Shown here: positions 51,313-61,048 of the stretch, in pieces
Layout of the letters: every line of letters begins with the position of its first letter
Numbering within the stretch: the stretch's first letter is position 1
NCBI RefSeq assembly: GCF_037450285.1
Contig: NZ_JAQISN010000001.1
Coordinates: 1 to 64,000 of the forward strand
Direction of reading: 5' to 3'
Origin: Erwinia sp. SLM-02
GTDB taxonomy: Bacteria > Pseudomonadota > Gammaproteobacteria > Enterobacterales > Enterobacteriaceae
DNA: 64,000 nucleotides
Notes under the pieces: model-generated
What the model saw: the letters and a program-made list of their open reading frames with translations, nothing else
Databases searched by the model: none
What the model was told of the DNA's origin: nothing
Program-made: the position numbers and the translations under genes

Positions 51313-52368
51313 ATGCGTAAGATTATTCACGTGGATATGGACTGCTTTTTTGCCGCCGTAGAAATGCGTGACGATCCCAGCCTGCGCGATATTCCGATCG
51401 CCATCGGCGGCAGCCGGGTGGCGCGTGGCGTGATCAGTACCGCTAACTACCCGGCGCGTCAGTATGGCGTGCGCAGCGCGATGCCCACGGCCATGGCCTT
51501 AAAGCTTTGCCCCCATCTTAAAGTGATCCCCGGACGCTATGAGGCTTATAAAGAAGCCAGCGGCCATATTCGTGAAATCTTCTCCCGCTATACCTCGCTG
51601 ATTGAGCCGCTGTCGCTGGATGAAGCCTATCTGGACGTCTCCGACAGTCCCCACTGCCAGGGCTCCGCGACGCTGATGGCGCGGGAAATCCGCCAGACTA
51701 TCGAACGGGAACTGAATCTGACCGCCTCCGCCGGCGTGGCACCCATTAAGTTTCTGGCTAAAATCGCCTCCGATATGAATAAGCCCAACGGTCAGTTTGT
51801 TATCACCCCCGATGAGATGTCGGATTTTTTACTGAGCCTGCCGCTGGAAAAAATTCCCGGCGTGGGCAAAGTGACCGCCAGAAAGCTTGAGGAACTGGGA
51901 CTGCGCACCTGTGCCGACGTGCAAAAAACCGATCTGGCGATGCTGCTTAAGCGCTTTGGTAAATTTGGCCGGGTGCTGTGGGAGCGCTGTAACGGCCTGG
52001 ACGATCGTGAAGTGATCACCGAGCGCCAGCGTAAGTCTCTGGGCGTGGAACGCACGCTGCTGGAGGACATCCACGACTGGGAAGATTGCCTGAATATTAT
52101 TGATTCGCTCTATGAGGAGCTGGAACGGCGGCTGATCAAAATTAAGCCGGACCGCCAGATTGCCCGTCAGGGGGTCAAGCTGAAGTTCAATGACTTCCAG
52201 CTGACCACTCAGGAGCACGTCTGGCCGGAGCTGAATAAAGCCGATTTGATCGCCGTGGCGCGTAAAAGCTGGGACGAGCGGCGGGGAGGGCGCGGGGTTC
52301 GGCTGGTCGGGCTGCACGTGACGCTGCTGAACCCGCAGCTGGAGCGGCAGCTGCTGCTGGGTCTGTAG
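51313..52368 (+). CDS. dinB: DNA polymerase IV
   Basis: A 351-residue Y-family translesion polymerase. Catalytic carboxylates lie in HVDMDCFFAAVE (Asp8) and LSLDEAYLDVS (Asp103, Glu104); helix-hairpin-helix and little-finger domains follow. The C-terminal QLLLGL is the beta-clamp binding motif. The ATG at 51313 follows GGGGGG and matches the family start. Controlled by the LexA box just upstream. Confidence 0.97.
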   Translation: MRKIIHVDMDCFFAAVEMRDDPSLRDIPIAIGGSRVARGVISTANYPARQYGVRSAMPTAMALKLCPHLKVIPGRYEAYKEASGHIREIFSRYTSLIEPLSLDEAYLDVSDSPHCQGSATLMAREIRQTIERELNLTASAGVAPIKFLAKIASDMNKPNGQFVITPDEMSDFLLSLPLEKIPGVGKVTARKLEELGLRTCADVQKTDLAMLLKRFGKFGRVLWERCNGLDDREVITERQRKSLGVERTLLEDIHDWEDCLNIIDSLYEELERRLIKIKPDRQIARQGVKLKFNDFQLTTQEHVWPELNKADLIAVARKSWDERRGGRGVRLVGLHVTLLNPQLERQLLLGL

Positions 52369-52399
52369 CGCGGGAAACGACTGCACGTTGCATAATAAG

Positions 52400-52429
52400 A
52401 ACGCTGCCGCAGTGTTATGCGGCAGCGTT
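52400..52429. terminator. Hairpin between dinB and pepD
   Basis: AACGCTGCCGC and GCGGCAGCGTT form an 11-bp stem with an 8-nt loop after dinB. There is no T run; it may act as a weak or bidirectional terminator between the convergent genes. Confidence 0.55.
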
Positions 52430-52534
52430 CATCAGATAGCGCCTTCCATTAAGAACACAGACAGGGTTCGCATACATCCTGCTTTGTGAACACTCGCATG
52501 GCTTAGCGTGGCGATTCCCGGGCTGGGAATACGT

Positions 52535-53992
52535 TTATTTCGCCGGGATAGCCTTCAGCAGCGCGGTCAGCAGCTGCCAGTAGAGGCCCACGCTGGCGAT
52601 GTGCACCTGCTCGTCCGGCGAGTGTGGGCCGGTGATGGTCGGGCCGATAGAGACCATGTCCATCTCCGGGTACGGTTTTTTAAACAGACCGCACTCCAGA
52701 CCCGCGTGAATCACCTGAATATTCGGCGTGCGGTTAAACAGCTTCTCATAGGTTTCACGCACCAGCGCCATCACCGGCGAGGTTGCGTCCGGCTGCCAGC
52801 CAGGGTAGCTGCCCTTGGCCAGGGTTTTGGCTCCCGCCAGCTGGCCGAGCGCGGTCAGCATTTCAACCACGTACTCTTTTCCGCTGTCGATCAGGGAGCG
52901 CACCAGGCTGTTAATCACCGCTTCGTCGCCTTCAAACTTCACCACGCCGACGTTCAGAGAGGTTTCCACTACGCCTTTCATCACGTCGGAGTTGCGGATC
53001 ACGCCGTTAGGGGTGCTGTTCAGCAGGGCAATAAAGGCATCGCGGCTTGCGGCAGTCAGTGGGCGTTCGCTGCTTTCAACGGCTTCGGTCACGATAGCGA
53101 TATTTTTCTCTACCAGGCTCAGCTCATTTTGCAGCGTGGTCAGATAGCCTGCCGCCAGTGATTTCAGACGATCGACCTTATCGGCTGCAACCGCGAGGGT
53201 CGCGAACGCCTCACGCGGGATCGCGTTGCGCAGCGTGCCGCCGGTAAAGTCGATCAGGCGCAGGTCAAGTTCCGCGGCGTGGGCGAACAGGAAGCGGGAC
53301 AGCAGCTTATTGGCGTTACCCAGGCCGACGTGAATATCGCAGCCGGAGTGGCCGCCTTTCAGGCCTTTTAAGGTCAGCTTCAGCGTCTGGTAACCCGCCG
53401 GCAGCGCTTCACGGGTCAGCGACAGGGTGCTGGTAAAGTCGATACCGCCCGCGCAGCCCATATAGATCTCACCTTCTTCTTCCGAGTCGGTGTTGATCAG
53501 GATATCGGCCTGCAGCCAGCCCGCCTGAAGGCCAAAGGCCCCGGCCATACCGGTTTCTTCGGTCATGGTCAGCAGCACTTCCAGCGGACCGTGCTCAACG
53601 CTGTCATCGGCTAAAACGGCCAGCGCGGAAGCCATACCGATACCGTTATCGGCACCCAGCGTGGTACCGCGCGCCTTCACCCACTCACCGTCAACCCACG
53701 GTTGGATCGGATCTTTGGTGAAGTCATGCACGGTATCGTTATTTTTTTGCGGCACCATATCCAGGTGCGCCTGCAGCGCCACCGGCTTACGGTTCTCCAG
53801 GCCCGGCGTAGCCGGTTTACGAATCAGGATATTGCCGACCTGGTCACGTTCATGCCAGAACCCCTGCTCTTTAGCCCACGACATAATGTGGCTGGCCAGC
53901 GCTTCTTCATGATACGAAGGGTGGGGAATGGAACAAATTTTGGCAAAAATATCCCACAGTGGCTGCGGAGATAATTGAGACAATTCAGACAC
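52535..53992 (-). CDS. pepD: Aminoacyl-histidine dipeptidase (peptidase D)
   Basis: A 485-residue M20 metallopeptidase cleaving Xaa-His and other dipeptides in the cytoplasm. Metal and catalytic motifs: QAHLDMVPQKN near 78-88, GTTLGADNGIGMA near 114-126, TMTEETGMAG near 147-156. Length equals the E. coli protein. It is divergent from gpt, as in E. coli. Confidence 0.97.
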   Translation of the reverse strand: MSELSQLSPQPLWDIFAKICSIPHPSYHEEALASHIMSWAKEQGFWHERDQVGNILIRKPATPGLENRKPVALQAHLDMVPQKNNDTVHDFTKDPIQPWVDGEWVKARGTTLGADNGIGMASALAVLADDSVEHGPLEVLLTMTEETGMAGAFGLQAGWLQADILINTDSEEEGEIYMGCAGGIDFTSTLSLTREALPAGYQTLKLTLKGLKGGHSGCDIHVGLGNANKLLSRFLFAHAAELDLRLIDFTGGTLRNAIPREAFATLAVAADKVDRLKSLAAGYLTTLQNELSLVEKNIAIVTEAVESSERPLTAASRDAFIALLNSTPNGVIRNSDVMKGVVETSLNVGVVKFEGDEAVINSLVRSLIDSGKEYVVEMLTALGQLAGAKTLAKGSYPGWQPDATSPVMALVRETYEKLFNRTPNIQVIHAGLECGLFKKPYPEMDMVSIGPTITGPHSPDEQVHIASVGLYWQLLTALLKAIPAK

Positions 53993-54250
53993 GTTGACTC
54001 TCCTGTGTCAGCATCACCGACCGCCATCACGGCAGGGGCGTGCGTTAAATTCGGTTGGACAATTCCCGTCAGCGGATCTGACGCGATGGGGAAATAGTAT
54101 CACCGTTTGTCTGGGCCTGCTTACTTCGCCCCGGCAAAAAAGCGGTTATTGGCGCCTCTGGTGCTGGTTTTTAGCGCCTCAGATCTCTATAATTTCGCGC
54201 AACCTTTCCCATTGCACATTTTTAAGCCAGTTTCTGGTCGGGATCTTTTT

Positions 54251-54709
54251 ATGAGTGAAAAATACGTCGTCACCTGGGACATGCTGCAGATTCATGCCCG
54301 TAAACTGGCACAGCGCCTGCTTCCTGTAGATCAGTGGCAGGGCATTATCGCCGTCAGCCGCGGTGGCCTGGTGCCCGCTGCACTGCTGGCGCGCGAGCTG
54401 GGCATTCGCCACGTTGATACCGTCTGCATCTCCAGCTATGACCACGACAACCAGCGTGAAATGAAAGTGCTGAAGCGTGCTGAAGGGGATGGCAAAGGGT
54501 TTATCGTTATCGATGACCTGGTGGACACCGGCGGTACCGCGCAGGCGATCCGCGAAATGTACCCGCAGGCGCATTTTGTCACTATCTTCGCCAAGCCGGC
54601 CGGTCGCCCGCTGGTTGATGATTACATCATCGATATCCCACAGAATACCTGGATTGAGCAGCCATGGGACATGGGCGTTGCCTACATCCCGCCAATCGTT
54701 AAAGACTGA
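54251..54709 (+). CDS. gpt: Xanthine-guanine phosphoribosyltransferase
   Basis: A 152-residue purine salvage enzyme converting guanine, xanthine and hypoxanthine to nucleotides with PRPP. The PRPP loop is VIDDLVDTGGTA near 86-97 and the N-terminal VSRGGLVPAALLA loop binds pyrophosphate. The start MSEKYVVTWDML at 54251 is the E. coli start; longer in-frame extension is leader. Confidence 0.97.
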   Translation: MSEKYVVTWDMLQIHARKLAQRLLPVDQWQGIIAVSRGGLVPAALLARELGIRHVDTVCISSYDHDNQREMKVLKRAEGDGKGFIVIDDLVDTGGTAQAIREMYPQAHFVTIFAKPAGRPLVDDYIIDIPQNTWIEQPWDMGVAYIPPIVKD

Positions 54710-54725
54710 TTGATATTGCTCAATG

Positions 54726-54755
54726 CGCGCCCGGTTTCCCGGGCGCGTCTGTTTT
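54726..54755 (+). terminator. Rho-independent terminator of gpt
   Basis: CGCGCCCGG, loop TTTC, CCGGGCGCG, then TCTGTTTTT, 16 nt after gpt. A perfect 9-bp GC stem. Confidence 0.9.
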
Positions 54756-54826
54756 TATCCTTCGCACGCGGGCAGCGGCTACGATAGACTGGACGCCTGT
54801 CCAGAATGCCGGAGGAACTCCCTGTC

Positions 54827-56077
54827 ATGTCGCCGAAAAACCTCAGCGAAGAACTGTTCAAACCGCGTTTTAAGCATCCGGAAACCTCGTCGCTGGTGCG
54901 GCGCGTGCATCATCACCGTCCGTTAAACATCAACTCCGCGCTGGATGGCGAAAGCCACGCCGGGTGGTATCGCATGATTAATCGCCTGCTGTGGGCCTGG
55001 CGCGGGCTGACGCCGCAGGAAATCAGTGAGGTACTGGCGCGTATTGCGGTCAGCCGGGTTGAGCATACCGACGATCGGCTGCTGGATACGGTGATTGGCT
55101 ATCGCAGCGGCAACTGGATCTATGAGTGGTCAAAGCAGGGTGCACACTGGCAGCAACTGGCCAGCGAGTGCGAAGACGATCTGCTCTCCGGCCAGCACTG
55201 GCTGCACGCCGCGAATCTTTACAGCCTGGCGGGCTATCCCTATCTGAAAGAGGACGAGCTGGCCGAACAGGCGCAGCTGCTGGCGAACCGCGCGTATCAG
55301 GAAGCAACCAGCCGCCTGTCGGGTGAGCTGCGAGAACTGACCTTTAACATTCCCGACGGCAGTCCGGTAACCGGCTTCCTGCATATGCCGCCGGGCGTAT
55401 CGGCACCTTATCCAACGGTGATGCTGTGTGCCAACCTCGACTCGCTGCAAAGCGATCACTACCGCCTTTTCCATGACTATCTCGCCCCGCGCGGCATCGC
55501 GATGCTGACCCTTGACGTGCCCTCGGTAGGTTTTTCCGCTAAATGGAAGTTAACGCATGATTCCAGCTTCCTGCACCAGCACGTGCTGCGTCAGCTTGAG
55601 CAGGTGGCCTGGGTCGATCATACCCGCGTCGGCGTTTTCGGTTTCCGCTTCGGCGCCAATATTGCCGTACGGCTGGCGTATCTGGAACCGCAGCGCCTGC
55701 GCGGCGTGGCCTGTCTTGGGCCGATAGTCCACAGCCTGTTAAGCGACACCGCCCTGCAGGATCGGATCCCGGAAATGTATATGGATATGCTGGCCAGCCG
55801 CCTGGGGATGTCCAGCACCTCCGACAGTGCGCTGCGCATTGAGCTGAGCCGTTTCTCGCTCAAGCTGCAGGGGCTGCTGGGCCGGCGCTGCACCGTACCG
55901 ATGCTTTCCGGCTACTGGGCCGACGATCCGTTCAGCCCGGAAGAAGAGTCGCGGGCGATCGTCAACTCCTCCGTCAGCGGCAAGCTGCTGCCGATCAAAC
56001 CCTCGCCATCAATGAACAATTTCGATCGCGGGCTGCGGGATATTTGCGACTGGCTTGCCCGGCAGCTCAGCGCATGA
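54827..56077 (+). CDS. frsA: Esterase FrsA (fermentation-respiration switch protein)
   Basis: A 416-residue alpha/beta-hydrolase matching E. coli FrsA/YafA. The N-terminal half is helical (MSPKNLSEELFKPRF start); the hydrolase core follows with GVFGFRFGANIAVRLAYLE near 270-288 as a nucleophile-elbow-like segment in which Ser is replaced by Arg/Phe, as I recall for the family. GGAGGA ten bases upstream fixes the ATG at 54827 over one at 54806. Role: esterase activity and effects on the fermentation/respiration balance have been reported. Confidence 0.92.
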   Translation: MSPKNLSEELFKPRFKHPETSSLVRRVHHHRPLNINSALDGESHAGWYRMINRLLWAWRGLTPQEISEVLARIAVSRVEHTDDRLLDTVIGYRSGNWIYEWSKQGAHWQQLASECEDDLLSGQHWLHAANLYSLAGYPYLKEDELAEQAQLLANRAYQEATSRLSGELRELTFNIPDGSPVTGFLHMPPGVSAPYPTVMLCANLDSLQSDHYRLFHDYLAPRGIAMLTLDVPSVGFSAKWKLTHDSSFLHQHVLRQLEQVAWVDHTRVGVFGFRFGANIAVRLAYLEPQRLRGVACLGPIVHSLLSDTALQDRIPEMYMDMLASRLGMSSTSDSALRIELSRFSLKLQGLLGRRCTVPMLSGYWADDPFSPEEESRAIVNSSVSGKLLPIKPSPSMNNFDRGLRDICDWLARQLSA

Positions 56078-56133
56078 GTTGCTAAAATCCATGACTTTGC
56101 TACAACTATAGGCCCAACCAAGGAGGTTTATCG

Positions 56134-56535
56134 ATGACGTTACCGAGTGGACATCCTAAAAGCCGTTTAATGAAGCGTTTCGGCTCTTTAGGCCCTTACA
56201 TCCGTGAGAACAAGTGTGAAGACGATCGCTTTTTCTTCGACTGTCTGGCAGTTTGCGTCAATGTGAAACCTGCGCCGGAAGAACGAGAATTCTGGGGCTG
56301 GTGGATGGAGCTGGAAGCGCAGGCGGACCATTTCACCTACGAGTACTACTTTGGTCTGTTTGACAAGCAAGGCAACTGGAAGCCGACAGCCGTAAAGGGT
56401 AAGGATAATAATGCCCGCCTCGAAGAGACGTTACGCAACTTCCATGAGCGCCTGAAGGCGTTACTGGTAGAGCTGAAGCTGGAGCTGCGTCCGGCACCGG
56501 GCTTTGCGGAAGAGCCGGTTAAACTGAGCGCCTGA
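56134..56535 (+). CDS. crl: Sigma factor-binding protein Crl
   Basis: A 133-residue activator that binds sigma-S and promotes its assembly with core RNA polymerase. The WGWWMELEAQADHFTYEYYFG segment near 55-75 and early GPYIRENKC are Crl-specific. It has an AAGGAGG ribosome-binding site and lies between frsA and phoE, as in E. coli. Confidence 0.96.
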   Translation: MTLPSGHPKSRLMKRFGSLGPYIRENKCEDDRFFFDCLAVCVNVKPAPEEREFWGWWMELEAQADHFTYEYYFGLFDKQGNWKPTAVKGKDNNARLEETLRNFHERLKALLVELKLELRPAPGFAEEPVKLSA

Positions 56536-56553
56536 TACGTTCTGAGAATAAGA

Positions 56554-56583
56554 AAAGGCTGGAGAATTCCAGCCTTTGTTTTA
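56554..56583. terminator. Bidirectional terminator between crl and phoE
   Basis: AAAGGCTGGA, loop GAAT (minus the shared end bases), TCCAGCCTTT, with T-rich sequence on both strands. It separates the convergent crl and phoE transcripts. Confidence 0.85.
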
Positions 56584-56618
56584 AGTAGACACAACGAGGG
56601 GTGGTACAGTTTTACAAC

Positions 56619-57731
56619 TTAGAACTGGTAAACCAGACCTACAGCAACAACGTCGTCGGTGTTCAGAGCCAGTTTGTTGTCGTCTTTCAGCTGGTTAATT
56701 TTGTAGTCAACGTAGGCGTTCATATTCTTGTTGAAGTAATAGGTTGCGCCCACATCGATGTATTTCACTAAATCTTCATCGCCGATACCGTTCTCGATAT
56801 CTTTACCTTTGGTCTGGATATAGCCCAGTGACGGACGCAGACCGAAGTCGAACTGGTACTGCGCCAGCAGTTCCACGTTCTGAGTTTTGTTCGCCATACC
56901 GCTGACGGCAGTACCGGTCACGGTGCTGGTACCGCTGATTGGCGTCATGTTACGCGTTTCAGAGTAGATAGCGGCCAGATACAGGTTGTTGGCATCGTAC
57001 TTCAGGCCCGTACCCCATGAATCCGCTTTGTCGCCGTGGCCGTAAGCCTGCGCCTGCTGGTTGTTGGTACGGTCAGAAGAGGTGTAGGCACCGCTGATGC
57101 TCACGCCGCTGTCGGCCAGTGCGTAAACCAGTGAGCCGCCGTAACCGTCGCCGTTCTGGCGCGCTACGCTGGTACGGTCGTTAGCGCCGCCCGCGTCGTT
57201 TTTACCCTGATACTGCAGGGCGAACTTCAGGCCATCAACCAGGCCGAAGAAGTTGCTGTTACGGTAGGTCAGCACGCCGGTGGTACGCGCGGTCATGAAG
57301 TTATCGGTACGTGCAGTACCGTCACCGCCGAACTCTGGGAACATATCGGTCCAGGCTTCCACATCGTACAGTACGCCGTAGTTACGGCCGTAGTCGATGG
57401 AGCCGTAGTTACCGAATTTCAGACCTGCGAAGCCCAGACGGGTTTTGTTACCGGTCTGTGCGTCGGTGCTCTCGGTGTTGTTGGTGTTGAACTGGTATTC
57501 CCACTGACCGTAACCGGTCATCAGGTCGTTAATCTGGGTCTGGCCCTTGAAGCCAAGACGAACGTAAGATTTGTCGCCGTTGTTTCCTGCGCTGTCGCTG
57601 AAGTAGTGCAGGCCTTTCACTTTGCCGTACAGATCCAGTTTGTTGCCGTCTTTATTGTAGACTTCGGCAGCCTGAGCGGCGGTGGACAGGGCCAGTGCGG
57701 CGGTTAAAATTGCCAGTGCGCTTTTCTTCAT
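56619..57731 (-). CDS. phoE: Outer-membrane porin PhoE
   Basis: A 370-residue trimeric 16-strand porin precursor. The signal peptide ends at about residue 21 (ALALSTAAQA), then AEVYNKDGNKLDLYGKV. The constriction loop L3 carries PEFGGDG, and the C-terminus ends in YQF as required for BAM-dependent insertion. The crl-phoE-proB context and a Pho-box-like sequence upstream favour PhoE over OmpC/OmpF, which share most motifs. Confidence 0.88.
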   Translation of the reverse strand: MKKSALAILTAALALSTAAQAAEVYNKDGNKLDLYGKVKGLHYFSDSAGNNGDKSYVRLGFKGQTQINDLMTGYGQWEYQFNTNNTESTDAQTGNKTRLGFAGLKFGNYGSIDYGRNYGVLYDVEAWTDMFPEFGGDGTARTDNFMTARTTGVLTYRNSNFFGLVDGLKFALQYQGKNDAGGANDRTSVARQNGDGYGGSLVYALADSGVSISGAYTSSDRTNNQQAQAYGHGDKADSWGTGLKYDANNLYLAAIYSETRNMTPISGTSTVTGTAVSGMANKTQNVELLAQYQFDFGLRPSLGYIQTKGKDIENGIGDEDLVKYIDVGATYYFNKNMNAYVDYKINQLKDDNKLALNTDDVVAVGLVYQF

Positions 57732-57865
57732 TGCTATCAATCCCGAAAGAGTAAAGTTTATGTCCCTTCATACTCCAGACGGCTGCGGGGCAGACTTCGA
57801 CTGAACTACTTTGGACTAAGTGGCCCGGAGGCTCTTCTAAGGCAGGAACGTTTTACCTTTTCTCT

Positions 57866-57883
57866 ATTAAACTTTTATTACAG
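57866..57883 (-). promoter_or_regulatory. Candidate Pho box of phoE
   Basis: On the minus strand CTGTAATA, AA, AGTTTAAT: the first half matches the PhoB consensus CTGTCATA at 7 of 8, the second half is weak. Located about 140 nt upstream of the phoE start, suggesting phosphate-limitation control. Confidence 0.5.
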
Positions 57884-58031
57884 TTTTAAACATTTCTTGT
57901 TAATCACGAACTTTTCGACTAGCAAACGGTCAGGGCTTTTTCACGCTTTTCCCCGCCTGGCTGTTGGCTTCCTGCACGACTCCTGTTAAAACGTTTCTTT
58001 GCACTCTTTTATGACAAAACGGCAGGAAAAA

Positions 58032-59135
58032 ATGAGCAGCAGCCAGACCCTGGTGGTGAAACTGGGGACCAGCGTACTGACCGGCGGATCCCGTCGGCTG
58101 AATCGGGCCCATATCGTTGAGCTGGTGCGTCAGTGCGCACAGCAACATGCGGCTGGCCATCGGATTGTGATTGTGACCTCGGGCGCCATGGCGGCCGGGC
58201 GAGAACATCTGGGCTACCCCGAACTGCCGCCTACCATCGCCTCAAAGCAGCTGCTGGCTGCGGTGGGGCAGAGTCGTTTGATCCAGCTGTGGGAACAGCT
58301 GTTTTCTATTTACGGCATCCATATCGGTCAGATGCTGCTGACTCGTGCCGACCTGGAAGATCGCGAGCGTTTTCTGAACGCCCGCGACACCATGCGCGCG
58401 CTGCTTGATAACCATATCGTTCCGGTGATTAACGAGAACGACGCGGTGGCAACCGCCGAGATCAAAGTGGGTGATAACGATAACCTGTCCGCGCTGGCGG
58501 CGATTCTGGCCGGAGCCGACAAGCTGCTGCTGCTGACCGATCAGCAGGGGCTGTTTACCGCCGATCCGCGCAACAATCCCGAGGCGGAGCTGATTAGCGA
58601 CGTTCACGCCATCGATGACGCGCTGCGTGCGCTGGCCGGAGACAGCGTTTCCGGGCTGGGCACCGGCGGGATGACCACCAAACTGCAGGCGGCCGATGTG
58701 GCCTGCCGTGCGGGTATCGACACCATCATTGCCGCAGGCAGTCGTCCGGGTGTGATCGGCGATGTGATCGCCGCAAACCCTGTTGGCACGCGCTTCCATG
58801 CCTTTGCCACGCCGCTGGAGAACCGCAAGCGCTGGATCTTTGGTGCACCGCCTGCCGGTGAGCTGGTGGTGGATGACGGTGCGCTGTCCGCCATTCTGGA
58901 GCGCGGCAGTTCGCTGCTGCCGAAGGGGATCCGCGATATCAGCGGCAACTTCTCCCGGGGCGAAGTGATCCGTATCCGCAGCCTGCAGGGGCGCGATGTC
59001 GCCCACGGCGTGTCCCGCTATAACAGCGACGCCATGCGGATGATTGCCGGGCATCACTCCCAGCAGATTGGCGATATTTTAGGTTATGAATATGGTCCGG
59101 TTGCCGTGCACCGCGACGATATGATTGTCAGCTAA
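58032..59135 (+). CDS. proB: Glutamate 5-kinase
   Basis: A 367-residue first enzyme of proline synthesis. An amino-acid-kinase domain (about 1-255; VVKLGTSVLTGG, INENDAVAT, VGDNDNLSALAA) is followed by a PUA domain (about 275-360). The start MSSSQTLVVKLG at 58032 equals that of enterobacterial ProB; an in-frame ATG upstream is rejected. It is 9 nt before proA. Confidence 0.97.
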   Translation: MSSSQTLVVKLGTSVLTGGSRRLNRAHIVELVRQCAQQHAAGHRIVIVTSGAMAAGREHLGYPELPPTIASKQLLAAVGQSRLIQLWEQLFSIYGIHIGQMLLTRADLEDRERFLNARDTMRALLDNHIVPVINENDAVATAEIKVGDNDNLSALAAILAGADKLLLLTDQQGLFTADPRNNPEAELISDVHAIDDALRALAGDSVSGLGTGGMTTKLQAADVACRAGIDTIIAAGSRPGVIGDVIAANPVGTRFHAFATPLENRKRWIFGAPPAGELVVDDGALSAILERGSSLLPKGIRDISGNFSRGEVIRIRSLQGRDVAHGVSRYNSDAMRMIAGHHSQQIGDILGYEYGPVAVHRDDMIVS

Positions 59136-59144
59136 GGAATACCA

Positions 59145-60398
59145 ATGCTTGAGCAAATGGGTAAAGCGGCTAAGGCCGCGTCATATCAGCTTTCGGTACT
59201 GTCTACCGAACAAAAAAATCAGGTGCTGCTGACCATTGCCGACAGCCTGGAAGCGCAGAGCGCGGAGATTCTGACGGCTAACGAGCTGGATCTGGCCGAT
59301 GCGCGTCAGAACGGGATGAGCGCCGCGCTGCTGGACCGCCTGATGCTGAATCAGGCGCGCCTGAAAGGGATTGCTGACGATGTGCGCCAGGTGTGCCATC
59401 TGGCCGATCCGGTGGGCGTGGTGATTGACGGCGGCAAGCTGGACAGCGGTTTGCGCATTGAGCGCCGCCGCGTGCCGCTTGGCGTGGTGGGCGTGATTTA
59501 TGAAGCGCGCCCGAACGTGACCGTTGACGTCGCCAGCCTGTGCCTGAAAACCGGTAACGCGGTGATCCTGCGCGGCGGTAAAGAGACGTATCGCACCAAC
59601 GCCGCGACCGTGCGGGTGATCCAGAGTGCCCTGCAGCAGCACGGCCTGCCTGCCGGTGCGGTTCAGGCGATTGAAAGCCCCGATCGCGAGCTGGTAAACC
59701 AGCTGCTGAAGCTGGATCGCTACGTGGATATGCTGATCCCACGCGGCGGGGCCGGTTTACACAAGCTGTGCCGCGAGAATTCAACCATTCCGGTGATCAC
59801 CGGCGGCATTGGCGTTTGCCATATCTATGTCGATCGCAGCATCGAACAGGAAGCGGCGCTGAAGGTGATCGTTAACGCCAAGAAGCAGCGCCCAAGCGCC
59901 TGTAACTCGGTGGAAACGCTGCTGATTGATGCCGCTATTGCGGACACTTTCCTGCCGGCGTTGAGCGCGCGGATGGCGGAGGAGGGCATTACTCTGCATG
60001 CCGATCCGCGTTCGCTGCCGCTGCTGGAAAATGGCCCGGCAAGCGTCAGCGCGGTGACGGATGCCCAGTACCGCGACGAGTGGCTGGCGCTGGATCTGAA
60101 CGTGAAGCTGGTGGACGACCTGGATGAGGGGATTGCCCATATTCGTGAATACGGCACGCAGCATTCCGATGCGATCCTGACGCGCACCATTCAGCATGCC
60201 GATCGTTTTGTTAACGAGGTGGATTCTTCGGCGGTGTATGTGAATGCCAGCACCCGCTTTACCGACGGCGGTCAGTTTGGTCTGGGAGCCGAGGTGGCGG
60301 TGAGCACGCAGAAGCTGCACGCTCGCGGCCCGATGGGGCTGGAAGCGCTGACCACCTATAAGTGGGTGGCGTTTGGGGATGATACGATCCGCGGGTGA
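59145..60398 (+). CDS. proA: Gamma-glutamyl phosphate reductase
   Basis: A 417-residue NADPH-dependent reductase making glutamate 5-semialdehyde, the second step of proline synthesis. The aldehyde-dehydrogenase fold shows the catalytic Cys in RPSACNSVETLL (about 255). It forms the proBA operon. Where E. coli has tRNA-Thr after proA, this genome has tandem structured repeats and no tRNA that I can find. Confidence 0.97.
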   Translation: MLEQMGKAAKAASYQLSVLSTEQKNQVLLTIADSLEAQSAEILTANELDLADARQNGMSAALLDRLMLNQARLKGIADDVRQVCHLADPVGVVIDGGKLDSGLRIERRRVPLGVVGVIYEARPNVTVDVASLCLKTGNAVILRGGKETYRTNAATVRVIQSALQQHGLPAGAVQAIESPDRELVNQLLKLDRYVDMLIPRGGAGLHKLCRENSTIPVITGGIGVCHIYVDRSIEQEAALKVIVNAKKQRPSACNSVETLLIDAAIADTFLPALSARMAEEGITLHADPRSLPLLENGPASVSAVTDAQYRDEWLALDLNVKLVDDLDEGIAHIREYGTQHSDAILTRTIQHADRFVNEVDSSAVYVNASTRFTDGGQFGLGAEVAVSTQKLHARGPMGLEALTTYKWVAFGDDTIRG

Positions 60399-60411
60399 TT
60401 GCCCGGAGCCT

Positions 60412-60613
60412 GCGCGGGCTGGCGGCTCCTCCGTCGGGCGGGTCCTCGCGCCGCTTTGCGGTGCCTTCACTTCTTTCGTCAGCCGGCCGGCACACCACAG
60501 ACGCGCGTCCTGCGCGGCTGTGGCTTTCGCCCACGTCCTTGTGGGCGAATCCTGGCTTCCTCGCTGCGTTCAGCGCTGCGGATGGCCCGATCGCAGGAGC
60601 CGCCAGCCCGCGC
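60412..60613 (+). repeat. Structured 202-bp element, copy 1
   Basis: A 202-bp unit bounded by perfect 19-bp inverted repeats: GCGCGGGCTGGCGGCTCCT at 60412-60430 and its complement at 60595-60613. Inside are a CCACAG...CTGTGG hairpin and a TTCGCCCAC/GTGGGCGAA hairpin whose loops both contain GTCCT. It starts 14 nt after proA. Together with copy 2 it forms a tandem array of period about 322 nt. Open frames on both strands are side effects of the high GC content. Confidence 0.85.
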
Positions 60614-60734
60614 TTTAGCTTTTGTGCCGCCTGACTGTTAATTCCTGCGATGGTGGTGGTTGAATCTGTCAGCCCGTGTTTAAGCTTTTGTGGCGCCTGA
60701 CTGTTTGATTCGGTGTTGGCAATATTCGGAGCCT

Positions 60735-60936
60735 GCGCGGGCTGGCGGCTCCTCCGTCGGGCGGGTCCTCGCGCCGCTTTGCGGTGCCTTCACTTCGTTC
60801 GTCAGCCGGCCGGACCGCCACAGACGCGCGTCCTGCGCGGCTGTGGCTTTCGCCCACGTCCTTGTGGGCGAATCCTGGCTTCCTCGCTGCGTTCAGCGCT
60901 GCGGATGGCCCGATCGTAGGTGCCGCCAGCCCGCGC
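60735..60936 (+). repeat. Structured 202-bp element, copy 2
   Basis: Same length and layout as copy 1, with only scattered substitutions and a one-base mismatch in the right terminal repeat (60918-60936). The 12-bp CCACAG-type hairpin (60818-60846) and the perfect 9-bp TTCGCCCAC hairpin (60849-60872) are both conserved. The spacer after each copy is also similar (contains CTGACTGTTTGATTC and GTTGGCAATATT), so the whole unit was duplicated. Confidence 0.85.
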
Positions 60937-61048
60937 TTTGGCTTTCGCGTTGCCTGAATGGTTAATCTTGAACGAGTGATGGAGGAGCTGCCAGCCCGTG
61001 TTTTAGCTTTTGTGTTGTCTGACTGTTTGATTCCGTGTTGGCAATATT

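Noticed and set aside
60259..60965. Several 60-91 codon frames on both strands in the repeats after proA, sharing sequence such as MGESHSRAGRAS
   Set aside because: They are repeated because the DNA element is repeated, overlap in many frames, lack ribosome-binding sites and have no gene-like traits. The inverted-repeat and hairpin structure is the better explanation.
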